Made by a program: the position numbers and the translations under genes. Source: Malassezia japonica (lineage: Eukaryota > Basidiomycota > Malasseziomycetes > Malasseziales > Malasseziaceae). From it: a DNA stretch of 64,000 nucleotides. A model generated the notes under the pieces. The model did not search any database, was not told where the DNA came from, and saw only the letters and a program-made list of their open reading frames with translations. Location of the stretch: the NCBI RefSeq assembly GCF_029542785.1, contig NC_083370.1, positions 1,858,001 through 1,922,000 on the forward strand, given 5' to 3'. Below, in pieces: positions 42,001-51,064 of this stretch (its first letter is position 1; every line of letters begins with the position of its first letter).

Positions 42001-45000
42001 ACGGCCACGCAAGTCGTTGAGGACAAGCGTCTGGTGCGTCTCGGCAAGACCCAGCTCCCAGGGCAGACCGGCGTACTTGATACCCGTCCAGCGCGAGGCA
42101 CCCGTACCACCGTCGTGGCCGGCAATCAGCACGTGGTCGGCCTTCGCCTTGGCGACACCCGAGGCGACGATACCCACACCGACCTCGGACACGAGCTTGA
42201 CACTGACGCGCGACCGGGGGTTCGAGCACTTCAGGTCGTAAATGAGCTGCTTCAAGTCCTCAATCGAGTAGATGTCGTGGTGGGGGGGCGGGCTAATCAG
42301 ACCGACACCCGCGGTACTGTGACGCGTACGCGCGATCGACTCCGACACCTTGTGGCCGGGCAGCTCACCACCCTCACCGGGCTTGGCACCCTGCGCGAGC
42401 TTGATTTGCAGCTCGTCCGAGTCGGAGAGGTAGTAGGAGGTGACACCGAAACGACCCGAGGCGATCTGCTTGATCTTGGAACGGAGCGAGTCGCCGTTCG
42501 GCAGGGGGATCGAACGCTCGGGGTCCTCACCACCCTCACCCGTGTTCGACTTACCGCCGAGACGGTTCATGGCAATGGCGAGCGCCGAGTGCGCCTCCAT
42601 CGAGATCGAACCGTAGGACATGGCACCCGTGCAGAAGCGCTGCGCAATCTCCGTCCAAGGCTCCACCTGGTCGACGGGGATCGGGCGCGCCTTGGAGAAG
42701 TCAAAGTCGAGCAGACCACGGAGCGTCGTCTTCTCGACCATGTCGCGCGACGCCTTCGAGTAAGTGTCCCACGCAGCCTGGTTCTTCTGGCGCGTGGCGT
42801 CCTGGAGAGCGGCAATACAGTTGGGGTCGTTGATGTGCGGCTCACCACCGTCACGCCAGTGGTACTCGCCGTTCTCGGGGAGGCCGTTGAAGTGCACGGT
42901 CTGGCGCTTGGGCCACGCCTGCTCGTGCATCTCAAAGGCGTCCGCAGCGAGCATCGCAAAGGTCGAGCCCTGGACACGCGAGGCAGTACCGGCAAAGCAG
43001 CGGTCAATGACCGTGTTGTCGAGACCGAGCGCCTCAAAGATCTGCGCACCCTTGTACGAGGCAAGAGTGGAAATACCCATCTTGGACATGACCTTGAGGA
43101 TACCACCGTCGACGGCGTGGCGCCAGTTGACGGTGAGCTCCTCGGGCGAGAGGTCCTTCTTCGAAAGACCCTCGCGGCCGATCTTCATCACGGCCTCCTG
43201 AGCGAGCCAGGGGCAGATGGCGTCGGCACCGTAGCCAACGAGCACACAGACGTGGTGCACCTCGCGGGCCTCGGCCGTCTCGACAACAAGCGCAATGCTG
43301 CTGCGCTGCTTGTTGCGGATCAGGTGGTGATGGACACCACCGCAGGCAATAAGCGAGCTGATGGCCACACGCGACTCGCTCACGTTGCGGTCCGAAAGCA
43401 CCACGACCTTGAAGTTGTCCTTGATGGCCTGCGACACCTCGGCGCAGACGCGGTCGAGCGTGCGCTCGTAGCCAGCAACACCCTCGCTGTGCTCAAACGT
43501 GATGTCGATGGTCTTAGTCTCCCAGCCGGGGTAGGCGGCGTTCATCTGCTTCAGCGAGGCCATGTCCTCCATGCTGAGCACGGGACTCGGCAGCTGGATA
43601 CGGTTGCACTGCTGCTCGTCGAGACCGAGCAGGTTGCCCTCGGGACCGATGTATTGCTCGAGCGACATGACAACCGCCTCACGGATGGGGTCGATCGGGG
43701 GGTTGGTCACCTGCGCGAAGAGCTCGCGGAAGTAGTCGTAGATCAGGCGTGTGTTCTGCGACATGCATGCAAGCGGACCGTCGTTACCCATCGAGCCGAG
43801 CGCCTCCTTCGAGTCAGAGACCATGGGCAGCATGAGCAGGCTGATCTGGTCAACCGTGTAGCCAAAGGCACGGAGCTTCGGGTCGGTGCTCAGGCGCTCG
43901 TCGTCCAGCGGCGGCACACTGTCAGGCTTCAGGCGCATGACGGACTTGGTGATGTCGGGCATGCGGAAGAGGTTGTGCTCGATCCAGGCAGCAAAGTCGG
44001 CAATGTGCGACGTCGTGGCCTTCAGCTCACGGTCGTCGACAATGCGGCCCTCGACCGTGTCCACAAGGAGCATGCGGCCAGGGCGCAAACGGCCCTTGGC
44101 AGTGATCGTCTCAGGGGGAATCGTGATAGTACCGACCTCCGAGGCACAGATCATGATGTCCTCGTTGGTGGTCACCCAGCGACAGGGGCGCAGACCGTTA
44201 CGGTCCAGGTTCGCACCACAGTAGCGGCCGTCACAGAAGGTGAAGAGCGCGGGACCGTCCCATGGCTCCATCAGGCAGGCAGCCCATTGGTAGAAGGCGA
44301 CCTTGGCGGGGTCCATGTCTTTCTCGCTGCCCTGCCAAGCCTCGGGAACCATAAGCATGACAGCCTGGGGCAGCGTCAGCACCTTGTTCACCACAAGCAG
44401 CTCGAGCACATTGTCGAAGGCGGCCGAGTCCGAACCGCCGTTCTCGACAATCGGGTAGAGCAGGTCGAGCTCGTCGCCAAACACCTCGGAGCGGAGGTGG
44501 CCCTCGCGAGCACGCATCCAGTTCTTGTTTCCGCGGATGGTGTTGATCTCACCGTTGTGGGCGGCCCAGCGGAGCGGCTGAGCGCGGTCCCACGACGGGA
44601 AGGTGTTGGTCGAGAAACGCGAGTGGACGAGCGCAAAGTGCGCGCTGTAGTAGGCGTTGTTCAGATCGTAGTAGTAGTTGTACACCTGGACGGGGCTCAG
44701 CTGACCCTTGTATACAATGTTCGAGGGGCTCAGCGAGCAGATGTAGAACCAGTTCTGGAGACCAATGCGGTGCGTAGCGTGCTTGCGCAGTACGTACAGC
44801 TGGCGGCCAAAGTAGCTCTCGTCGAACGTGCCGCTGCCCTCGCTCTTCTTCGAGTTCCAGCCGTAGTAGTCACCCAGCACCACGAAAGGCTGCAGCGTCT
44901 TGGGCTCGCGGCTGCGCGAGGCAGGGCCGAGAATCGAGCTGTCCACCGGCACTTCACGCCAGCCGAGCACGCGCAGGTGGAGCTTCTGCGCAATCTGCTC

Positions 45001-45480
45001 AAACAGCTTGATATGCTCGGCGCGGGCCTTTTCGTCCTTGGAGGTGAAGAACACGTTACCGCACGCGTATTCGCCGACAGGGGGGAGCTCAAAGTCATGG
45101 TCGCTGCGCACTTCGCGGCGCAGGAACGCATCGGGGATACCGGTCATGACACCAGCACCGTCACCGTCGCGCGCGTCGGCACCCGTCGCACCACGGTGGG
45201 TCATGTTGCAAAGGAGCCAGCGGGCGTCGGACACGATCTTGTGGTTGGCCTTGCCCTTGATGTGGCACAGGAAACCGACACCACACGCATCCTTCTCGAG
45301 ATCGGGGTTGTAGAGACCCTGAGCAGCGGGCAAAGAGCCAGCCCAAGACTGGTCATCGCGCGCCACCGATTCGTATCCGCTGTCTTGCAGCGCCTCAGTC
45401 GAGGCGTATTCCTTCACAAATTCTTGGTTGTCACCATTGTAATCCACACCGGCAGTAGAAAAGTCGTTGATAGAAGACAT
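39025..45480 (-). CDS. GLT1: NADH-dependent glutamate synthase (GOGAT)
   Basis: 2151 residues, matching the ~2,145 of budding yeast. Short propeptide, then the catalytic Cys of the class II amidotransferase (DACGVGFLCHIKGKANHK); central domain; FMN-binding synthase domain; 3Fe-4S cysteines in MRKCHLNTCPVG; a glutamine-amidotransferase-like GXGXG beta-helix region; and the fused beta subunit with [4Fe-4S] cysteines (CMDCGVPFCQ, CPISNIIP, CPAPCEGACVLG), FAD and NADH Rossmann motifs (VIGSGPAGLACADQL; VIGGGDTGNDC). It forms two glutamates from glutamine and 2-oxoglutarate. A 45-nt intron in the 5' leader is likely. No TTA, CTA or TCA codon occurs between 39088 and the start. Confidence 0.97.
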   Translation of the reverse strand: MSSINDFSTAGVDYNGDNQEFVKEYASTEALQDSGYESVARDDQSWAGSLPAAQGLYNPDLEKDACGVGFLCHIKGKANHKIVSDARWLLCNMTHRGATGADARDGDGAGVMTGIPDAFLRREVRSDHDFELPPVGEYACGNVFFTSKDEKARAEHIKLFEQIAQKLHLRVLGWREVPVDSSILGPASRSREPKTLQPFVVLGDYYGWNSKKSEGSGTFDESYFGRQLYVLRKHATHRIGLQNWFYICSLSPSNIVYKGQLSPVQVYNYYYDLNNAYYSAHFALVHSRFSTNTFPSWDRAQPLRWAAHNGEINTIRGNKNWMRAREGHLRSEVFGDELDLLYPIVENGGSDSAAFDNVLELLVVNKVLTLPQAVMLMVPEAWQGSEKDMDPAKVAFYQWAACLMEPWDGPALFTFCDGRYCGANLDRNGLRPCRWVTTNEDIMICASEVGTITIPPETITAKGRLRPGRMLLVDTVEGRIVDDRELKATTSHIADFAAWIEHNLFRMPDITKSVMRLKPDSVPPLDDERLSTDPKLRAFGYTVDQISLLMLPMVSDSKEALGSMGNDGPLACMSQNTRLIYDYFRELFAQVTNPPIDPIREAVVMSLEQYIGPEGNLLGLDEQQCNRIQLPSPVLSMEDMASLKQMNAAYPGWETKTIDITFEHSEGVAGYERTLDRVCAEVSQAIKDNFKVVVLSDRNVSESRVAISSLIACGGVHHHLIRNKQRSSIALVVETAEAREVHHVCVLVGYGADAICPWLAQEAVMKIGREGLSKKDLSPEELTVNWRHAVDGGILKVMSKMGISTLASYKGAQIFEALGLDNTVIDRCFAGTASRVQGSTFAMLAADAFEMHEQAWPKRQTVHFNGLPENGEYHWRDGGEPHINDPNCIAALQDATRQKNQAAWDTYSKASRDMVEKTTLRGLLDFDFSKARPIPVDQVEPWTEIAQRFCTGAMSYGSISMEAHSALAIAMNRLGGKSNTGEGGEDPERSIPLPNGDSLRSKIKQIASGRFGVTSYYLSDSDELQIKLAQGAKPGEGGELPGHKVSESIARTRHSTAGVGLISPPPHHDIYSIEDLKQLIYDLKCSNPRSRVSVKLVSEVGVGIVASGVAKAKADHVLIAGHDGGTGASRWTGIKYAGLPWELGLAETHQTLVLNDLRGRVTVQTDGQLRTGRDLAMACLLGAEEWGFSTAPLISMGCIMMRKCHLNTCPVGIATQDPKLREKFAGQPEHVINFFYYLAEEMRAIMAKLGLRTVNEMVGRSDLLRVDESLRTPKTSNLNLGAMLKPAFEMRPGAATYKVRQQDHKLYIRLDNKFIDEAEPALQGGLPVQIECQVVNTDRALGTTLSYRVSKQFGEEGLPRDTIHINAKGSAGQSCGAFLAPGITLELEGDANDYVGKGLSGGRLIVYPPKVSSFKPEENVIVGNTCLYGATRGNAYFAGIAAERFAVRNSGAHAVVEGVGDHGCEYMTGGRVVVLGSTGRNFAAGMSGGIAYVLDMNRDFSSKCNMEMVELGSVRDPHEIAELRNLLEDHRHYTGSSVAEHVIHEFHHLLPRFVRVMPTDYKQVLEAQAAKAAEEKKKSSHVDLLGTLSRRGSQVDITAEDETDKDAKPHEPSVTDMEDAMLDEDLAQARAGKLDKMRGFMKYKRRGESYRNAGARVKDFRELSKRLTDTELKLQTARCMDCGVPFCQSDSGCPISNIIPKWNDLVFKGQWRDALNRLLMTNNFPEFTGRVCPAPCEGACVLGIIESPVGIKSIECAIIDRAWEEGWMVPRIPEVRTGKTVAVIGSGPAGLACADQLNRAGHSVTVYERADRVGGLLMYGIPNMKLDKHVVDRRVNLMADEGVQFITSTEVGCDVDAADLHAQNDAVVFATGATWPRDLKIPGREADGVHFAMEYLTSTTASLLSHQLQEGTYLSAKGKHVVVIGGGDTGNDCIGTAVRHGAASVTNFELLPQPPEERAPNNPWPQWPRVFRTDYGHSEVKAKWGSDPREFCISTTDFERDESGKLVALNTVRVAWELDASGKWQMNKVPGSEKRFPCDLCFLALGFLGPENEAIKSLELKQDARSNILADTVKGKHPYKTSVDRVYAAGDCRRGQSLIVWGIQEGRACAAQVDTDLMSNSYLPWAGSIPHRIYVPEAVEQPPATTVKTEA

Positions 45481-45527
45481 ACCCTGGTCGTCTAGAGGGG
45501 ATAAAGTCTTTTGCTGGTAAAAGTCGC

Positions 45528-45572
45528 CTGAAAGGTGTTAGTCGCGTCCAGGGCGGGGCAAGAAGTACGTAC
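45528..45572 (-). other. Candidate 5'-leader intron of GLT1
   Basis: On the minus strand GTACGTACTTC... ends CGACTAACACCTTTCAG, giving a 45-nt intron 47 nt before the GLT1 start. Donor and branch site have the same form as the coding introns of this window. No ATG is seen in the upstream leader. Confidence 0.5.
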
Positions 45573-45905
45573 TAGTTCAATTAGCTATACTGCGTTCAGG
45601 TGCTGCTTCGGCAGCAGCACAAACACACTGCAAGCTCTTCTTGTCGTTGAAAGGGCACTCTTTCGCAAAAGATGGACAACCGCCACGACCTCAGACAAGG
45701 ATAGGGATGGAGAGAAAAGCGTTATCTCTTGTCTTAGCTAAATGTATTCCGGTCAGCCCCGGCATCGGTTGCTCGAAGCGCCCCCGCTTTGCAGTTTCAC
45801 TTACCCAATCAAATGCAGTTCTTTACTACTGATGACTCGTTCGGCCACGCGAGGCGCCGCTCGATAATCCAATTTCTTATCTAGCCGAAGGTCCGCCTAT
45901 CCAAA

Positions 45906-45913
45906 TCACGTGA
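45906..45913. promoter_or_regulatory. TCACGTGA palindrome upstream of PRP31
   Basis: ATCACGTGAAAT, 58 bp before the PRP31 ATG and over 400 bp from GLT1. Confidence 0.45.
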
Positions 45914-45970
45914 AATCAAGATCCACCGTGGCCGTTCGTGCCTAGGCTCACGTAAGAATTGGTGCACCAT

Positions 45971-47676
45971 ATGGCGAGCCTCGCGGACGAGCTGCTCGCC
46001 GATCTCGAGCCGGAAGGCGAGGAGGTGAGTGCGCCCCCGCCGCAGGGACATGAAGAAGGAGATACGCATGCGCTAGACGGCGAGGCAGGCGCCTTTGGCC
46101 ACGAAGGCGACCAGGAGCACGCCGCCCAGGACGAGTCCGAACTCGGCCTTGCGCACGGTGCAGCGCGCCCGCCGGAGCAGATGGACCAAGAAATGCTCGA
46201 CACGATGGACTTTGGCAAAGAGAGCGTGGATAGCGCGCGATCTGTCTCAAAATTATATGGAAGCGATACCCTTGCCGAACTACTGAATGTACGTTGTGCC
46301 CACTGACGCAGTCCATCGACACCTACATGGCACAGCCAGCGCCGGAGCTCGCGGGAGCTTTGGAGGATACGCCCGAGTACTACCTAATTGTGCGGTCCAA
46401 CAATATGGCCGTCGAGGTCGATAATGAAGTTATGATGCTGCACAAGTTCATCCGCGAACGGTACTCGCCACGGTTTCCCGAGCTCGAGACGCTCGTGCTG
46501 AACCCGTGGGAGTTTATCCAGACCGTGCGTGCTATGGGCAACGAAAAGGACCTGGTGCAGTCGGACCTCGAGGGAATCTTGCCCCACGGCACCGTCGTCG
46601 TCATCAGCATGACCGCCTCGACCACGACGGGCCAGCCGCTGCCCGAGGACGAGTGGCAACGCGTTCAGGAGGCGTGCGATATGGTGTACGAGCTCGAGGC
46701 GAACCGCCGCAAGATTCTGCAGTATGTCGAGTCGCGCATGACGCTCCTTGCGCCCAACTTTTCCGCCCTGGTCGGCACGACCGTCGCGACCAAGCTCGTG
46801 GGTGTCGCCGGCGGCCTTGCGGCGCTCGCCAAAATCCCGTCGTGCAACCTGCACTTGCTGGGCGCCTCCAAGAAGCAGGCGAGTGGCCTGTCGAGCATCC
46901 ACGGCAACTCGACGCGCTTCTCGGGGTACTTGGCGCAGTGCGACCTCGTTGCAAACACCCCGAGTGACTACCGCACACAGGCGCTGCGCATGGTCGGCGC
47001 CAAGGCGTCGCTCGCCGCACGCATGGACGTCAGCGCGTCGGGGACCAAGCGCAACGGGCAGTACGGCGCGAACCTGCACGAAGAGATTGCGCACAAGATC
47101 GAAAAGCTGATGGAGCCGCCACCTGCGAAGCTCATCAAGGCGCTGCCTGTGCCGAACGAAGGCGGGCGCAAGCAGCGACGTGGTGGGCGCCGTGCGCGCA
47201 AGTTCCGCGAGATGCATGGTCTTACGGAGCTGCGCAAGATGCAGAACCGCGTCGAGTTCGGCAAGGAAGAGGAAGAGGCCGGCGCCTTTGACGAGACCAT
47301 GGGTCTCGGCATGATCAATACCAAGGCCAGCGGCAAGATCCGCGCCGTGACTGCCAATGCCTCGTCCAAGGCGAAGCTGTCCAAGGCGAACAAGGCGCGC
47401 CTCGCGACGCTCAACCGGCCATCGCTGTCGCTGCACAGCAGCAGCCCCGGCTCGTCGACGTCCGGCACAGCGTCCTCGCTGTCATTTACGCCGGTGCAAG
47501 GCATCGAGCTCGTGGACCCCTCGCGCCAGAAAAAAGCGGACGAGGCGAATGCCAAGTGGTTCCGCGAAGGCCAATTTTCGCTGCTGCCCGGTACGTCGGG
47601 CCAGACGATCCCTGGCCTCGGCAACAAGCCTGGTTCGAGCATGCCGCCGCCGCCGCCGCCGCCGCCGCGTTCATAG
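45971..47676 (+). CDS. PRP31: U4/U6-U5 tri-snRNP protein Prp31
   Basis: Exons 45971-46288 and 46312-47676 with a 23-nt intron; 560 residues. Acidic N-terminus with MDQEMLDTMDFGKESVDS, coiled coil, then the Nop domain (TPEYYLIVRSNNMAVEVDNE, LAPNFSALVGTTVATKLVGVAGGL, NLHLLGASKKQASGLSS) and the PRP31 C-terminal block with KQRRGGRRARKFREMHGLTELRK. It binds the U4 snRNA kink-turn together with Snu13. The extreme C-terminus is a run of eight Pro encoded by pure CCG repeats, outside the conserved part. Prp31 is itself part of the machinery that must handle the 22-nt introns of this genome. Confidence 0.96.
47644..47667 (+). repeat. (CCG)8 microsatellite at the end of PRP31
   Basis: Eight perfect CCG codons before CGT-TCA-TAG; likely length-variable between strains. 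Confidence 0.9.
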
Positions 47677-47721
47677 GTGCTTAGCGATTTTGCACTTCTA
47701 TCCAATTTACTTGGTGCTAGC

Positions 47722-49134
47722 TTACTTCTCCGCGACCGGGCGGTGGAGCATCGACTTGCGGGCCGGGCCCACGCCGATCCACTCGATCGGCACACCGAGG
47801 AAGTCCTCGATGAACTCGACGTACTCGCGGCAGGTCTGGGGCAGTTGGTCGTACTCGGTGATCTCCGAGATGGGACCCTCCCAGCCCGGGAAGGTCTTGT
47901 ATTGCACCTCGACCTTTGCGAGCATGTTGAGGTCCGCCGGGAAGCTGGCGAGCTCTTTGCCCTGGATGGTGTAGCTCGTAGCGACCTTGATCTCCTTGAT
48001 GCCGTCCAGGACGTCGAGTTTGGTCAGGTTCAGGCAGGTGTAGCCGTTGATGAGGCACGAGTAGCGCATCATCACCAGGTCCAGCCAGCCGCAGCGGCGC
48101 CGACGGCCGGTGGTCGTGCCGTACTCGGCGCCGACCTCCTGCAGGTGCGTCATGATGTCGTCGTTCAGCTCGGTCGGGAAAGGACCGGCGCCGACACGCG
48201 ACGTGTATGCCTTCGTGACACCAATCACCTTGCCGATGCTCTGCGGAGGGATACCGAGACCCGTGCATACACCACCGATGCCCGTCGAAGACGACGTGAC
48301 GAACGGATAGGTACCGTAGTCCAGGTCGAGCATCAGCGCGTTCGCACCCTCGACCAGCACGCGGCGGTTCGACGAGAGCATCGAGTGGATGAACGTCACA
48401 CCGTCCACGACAAACGGACGCAGGCGCTCGGCAAAGGCACGGTAGCGAGCGATCTCTCCCTCGGTGTCGTACTCAAAGTTGCCGTAGCGCTTGATGCGGC
48501 CCTCGACGAGCTTGCGGAACTTTTGCGCAAAGGTCTCGAAGTCGTACAGGTGGTGCACGCGCAGACCCGAGCGCGACGCCTTGGAGGAGTACGCGGGACC
48601 GATACCCTTCTTGGTGGTACCGATACTGCTGCCGCCCAGCTCGACCTCCTTCAGGCCATCGACGACCTGGTGGAAGTCAAACACGAGGTGCGCACGGTCC
48701 GACAAAAACAGGCGGTTGTCGCACTTGAGACCTGGGTCAGTCATACCACGTACCCTTCTTTTCGATCGTGTCGAGCTCGCTGAAGAACGAGGGGACGTGC
48801 ACCACGACACCGCTGCCGATGAAACCAACACAACGGGGGTTGACCAGACCTGCGTCAGAGAATCCACGTACCGGACGGGAGGAGATGGAAATCGAACTTG
48901 GTCTTGACTTGGTCAGGACCAACGTTCGCCACGATCGTGTGGCCGGCGTTGTTGCCGCCCGCACACCGCGCGCAGATGTCCATCTCACCCGACAGCATGT
49001 CGGTGAGTTTACCTGAGGTTAGCCGGAATCCCCTCGAGGGCGTACGTACCCTTGCCCTCATCGCCCCATTGGGACCCGAGGACAACGGTAACTTGTCCCT
49101 GCTTGGACAAGTTAGGCTTTGGCAGGGTAGCCAT
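47722..49134 (-). CDS. ADE12: Adenylosuccinate synthetase
   Basis: Exons 49050-49134, 48872-49012, 48754-48849, 47722-48731; introns of 37, 22 and 22 nt; 443 residues (433 in yeast). [11 protein letters not shown] with the catalytic Asp, GGNNAGHTI with the catalytic His, [54 protein letters not shown] and [14 protein letters not shown]. It joins IMP and Asp with GTP in AMP synthesis. All three introns split a Gly codon after its first G, and each downstream exon begins GT. Convergent with PRP31 (45 bp). Confidence 0.96.
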
Positions 49135-49238
49135 TTTCGTCCAGCGAACTGACGAAACGCAGAGCGCAGAGCCTGGGCGGCACCCCGGCGGCCTTTCTGT
49201 GCCGCGCCTTGCTTCCGAATGCACGACACATTGGCGCC

Positions 49239-49249
49239 GCTGATTGGCT
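49239..49249 (-). promoter_or_regulatory. CCAAT box (GCTGATTGGCT) upstream of ADE12
   Basis: CCAAT in ADE12 orientation about 105 bp before its start, in the 257-bp gap between the SDH4 stop and ADE12. Nothing else is recognised in the gap. Confidence 0.4.
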
Positions 49250-49391
49250 GGAATTCATCGATGTTGCGAGCCGCCCGCTAGGCCGGCCCAGGCAGCCCGG
49301 CTGCAGTGTCCAGTCGCAGCTATACCAAGCCAGCAAGTCATCCAATGCACAGCGCCATGCTACAGACTATATGAGGTAGGCACGCGTGCAA

Positions 49392-50190
49392 TTACGCAGT
49401 CCAGAGCTTGGCAATCAGCTCAGTCAGGCCTGGTGTTAGTGTTTTCGGTAGAAAAAAACGTACCAATGTCGTCTGTGGTCAAGCGCCAAGAAGGCTAGTG
49501 TCAGTAGGTGTCCTAATGGCAAGCAGACGCCGCGCGCACGGCCAAAAAGAAGCCAAGGCGCTCGTCGTCTGCGTGAAATATACGCACTCGTGTTGAACTC
49601 TGGGGGTCAGTCCCGCGCTGGCGTACGTACCGTAAAGACCGATGGCGGAAGCGACCGTGAAGCTGCGAATGAACCAGTTGAGCGCAGGGCCGGCAATGGG
49701 GAACTTGCGCTTCTCGACGTAGTCAGTCACGACGTTCTCGAAACCAATGTGAGAGTGCAGTAGCAGGGTCACCGACAAAACACCGTCCACCACGCCGGAC
49801 ATGCCGTGCTTCGCCGCGGCGACAGCGCAGATGGGAACGAGCGAGGCAGAGATCAGGCGCTCAAAGGCCCAGTGGTACGAGCCGTGCGTCGCATCGGGCT
49901 TGGGGTATACCGTAGGGTCGTTCACGGTGCCGTTGATGTAGGCTGCTCGTTAGTACTGTACCCCTCTTTTCTATACATACAGCCGCTGGAGGGGTAGATG
50001 CGGGGACCGCCGAACGAACGGGTCTTGGTCGCATCCACGGCCGTGGGACGAGCTGGGGGTTAGTCTCGTCCGTCCTGGGCAGTGCCGGGTACGTACCAGC
50101 GTGGAAACCACGCATACCGCTAGCCAGCACGCGCATGTAGGCCTGGCTCGGCACTTGCTTGTTCAGCCCGACAAGAGAACGCATCGACAT
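49392..50190 (-). CDS. SDH4: Succinate dehydrogenase membrane anchor subunit (CybS)
   Basis: Six exons: 50097-50190, 49981-50052, 49631-49942, 49588-49599, 49464-49472, 49392-49429; introns of 44, 38, 31, 115 and 34 nt; 178 residues. Mitochondrial presequence, then GSYHWAFERLISASLVP, the haem/quinone-side LLLHSHIGFENVVTDYV, and three membrane spans. The C-terminus EFNTNDIGLTELIAKLW, conserved in fungal CybS, appears only when the 12-nt and 9-nt exons are spliced in. Anchors complex II in the inner membrane. Two CCAAT boxes lie upstream. Confidence 0.88.
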
Positions 50191-50530
50191 TTTCCTAGGT
50201 TCTGCCGTAGCGCGATGTAGGATGGAGCGGACTTCACCCTTTGCCGGCGCGCCTGCGATTGGATTTCGGCGTGCGCTGATTGGCCGGCGGGGAGAAACAG
50301 GGAACGGGCAGCCTAGTAGGTCCTCCACTCCCAACCGGTCTCCGAAATGATCCGACAGCGCCGCCATGCGGGGGGCGCGTGGGCCGCGCACGACGCGTCA
50401 AGGCCTGCGATGCACGCGCGCAATAGACATACGAGAGAGTAGGTATGGGTATAGACTATATATGAATTCGTGATACGCTCTCACGACAACACATTTTTGG
50501 GGTTGGGAGGGGGGGAGCAGGACGATGAGC
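50191..50530. other. 340-bp gap between SDH4 and RPB9
   Basis: Holds the SDH4 promoter with its two CCAAT boxes and the 3' region of RPB9, including an AT-rich stretch (50440-50475) that may carry its polyadenylation signals. No further gene is seen. Confidence 0.5.
50258..50283 (-). promoter_or_regulatory. Pair of CCAAT boxes upstream of SDH4
   Basis: ATTGG at 50258-50262 and 50279-50283 (CCAAT in SDH4 orientation), 21 bp apart, about two helical turns, and 68-93 bp before the start. In yeasts CCAAT/HAP boxes drive respiratory genes, which fits SDH4; binding here is inferred. Confidence 0.45.
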
Positions 50531-50905
50531 TTACTCGACTTCTTCGTGGGGACGCTTCACCGGCTCGTCCTGGAACAGGAAGTTGCAGTAGCAGCACACG
50601 TAGAACAGGATCATCTTGTTAAAGGTGCGCTTGCTCTGATCCTGGAACATGACAGCCTCCTGGTGACCGCAGCTGGGGCAGGTAAGGTCGTGCGTCCGGC
50701 GCAGCGTCGGATCCGTCATCAGCTCGTCAATCACACCCGGCTGCTCCTTGGAAATATTCTTGAGATCGTTCCTAAAGACCAAGGGCGAGGCCGCCTCGGT
50801 GCGGTAGGGGCAGTTGCGGCAGGCGTACATCAGGACGTGATTCGTCCGATCCGCCTCGGGATACAGCAGATTGTTGCACTCGGCGCAAAAGTGCAAAGAC
50901 GCCAT
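50531..50905 (-). CDS. RPB9: RNA polymerase II subunit Rpb9
   Basis: 124 residues, one exon. N-terminal zinc ribbon CAECNNLLYP ... CRNCPY and C-terminal TFIIS-like ribbon CPSCGHQEAVMFQ ... FYVCCYC, joined by a linker with DPTLRRTHD. Rpb9 affects start-site choice, proofreading and backtracking. Tandem upstream of it is PDA1; CACGTG at 51033 lies in the 159-bp spacer. Confidence 0.96.
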   Translation of the reverse strand: MASLHFCAECNNLLYPEADRTNHVLMYACRNCPYRTEAASPLVFRNDLKNISKEQPGVIDELMTDPTLRRTHDLTCPSCGHQEAVMFQDQSKRTFNKMILFYVCCYCNFLFQDEPVKRPHEEVE

Positions 50906-51032
50906 CGTGTAGTAGCTATTCTAGGGGCTCGCCCAGTGTCTGTGCCCCTACTCGATCCCAGGCGCCACGGCAAGGGAGAATGGGCAGAGTGCAATCCTCC
51001 GCGCGCCGTCGGCGGCCTGCGACCAGAAGAGT

Positions 51033-51038
51033 CACGTG
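51033..51038. promoter_or_regulatory. CACGTG upstream of RPB9
   Basis: GTCACGTGCG, 128 bp before the RPB9 start and 27 bp past the PDA1 stop. Confidence 0.35.
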
Positions 51039-51064
51039 CGTCTACGGCGCGGCATCGTGGCTAC

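Larger units (their letters stand above)
45481..45970. other. 490-bp divergent promoter region GLT1/PRP31
   Basis: Contains the GLT1 leader and its candidate intron, a comparatively AT-rich middle, and a TCACGTGA palindrome at 45906-45913, 58 bp before the PRP31 start. I see no additional gene. Confidence 0.5.

Noticed and set aside
39088..45495. 6.4-kb plus-strand ORF opposite GLT1 as a gene
   Set aside because: No recognisable domains, composition is that of reverse-complemented GLT1 codons, and openness is explained by absence of TTA/CTA/TCA codons in GLT1.
45971..46060. Additional 21-nt intron near the PRP31 start (GTGAGT...CGCAG)
   Set aside because: No CTNAC branch site, shorter than every supported intron, and the frame is open through it.
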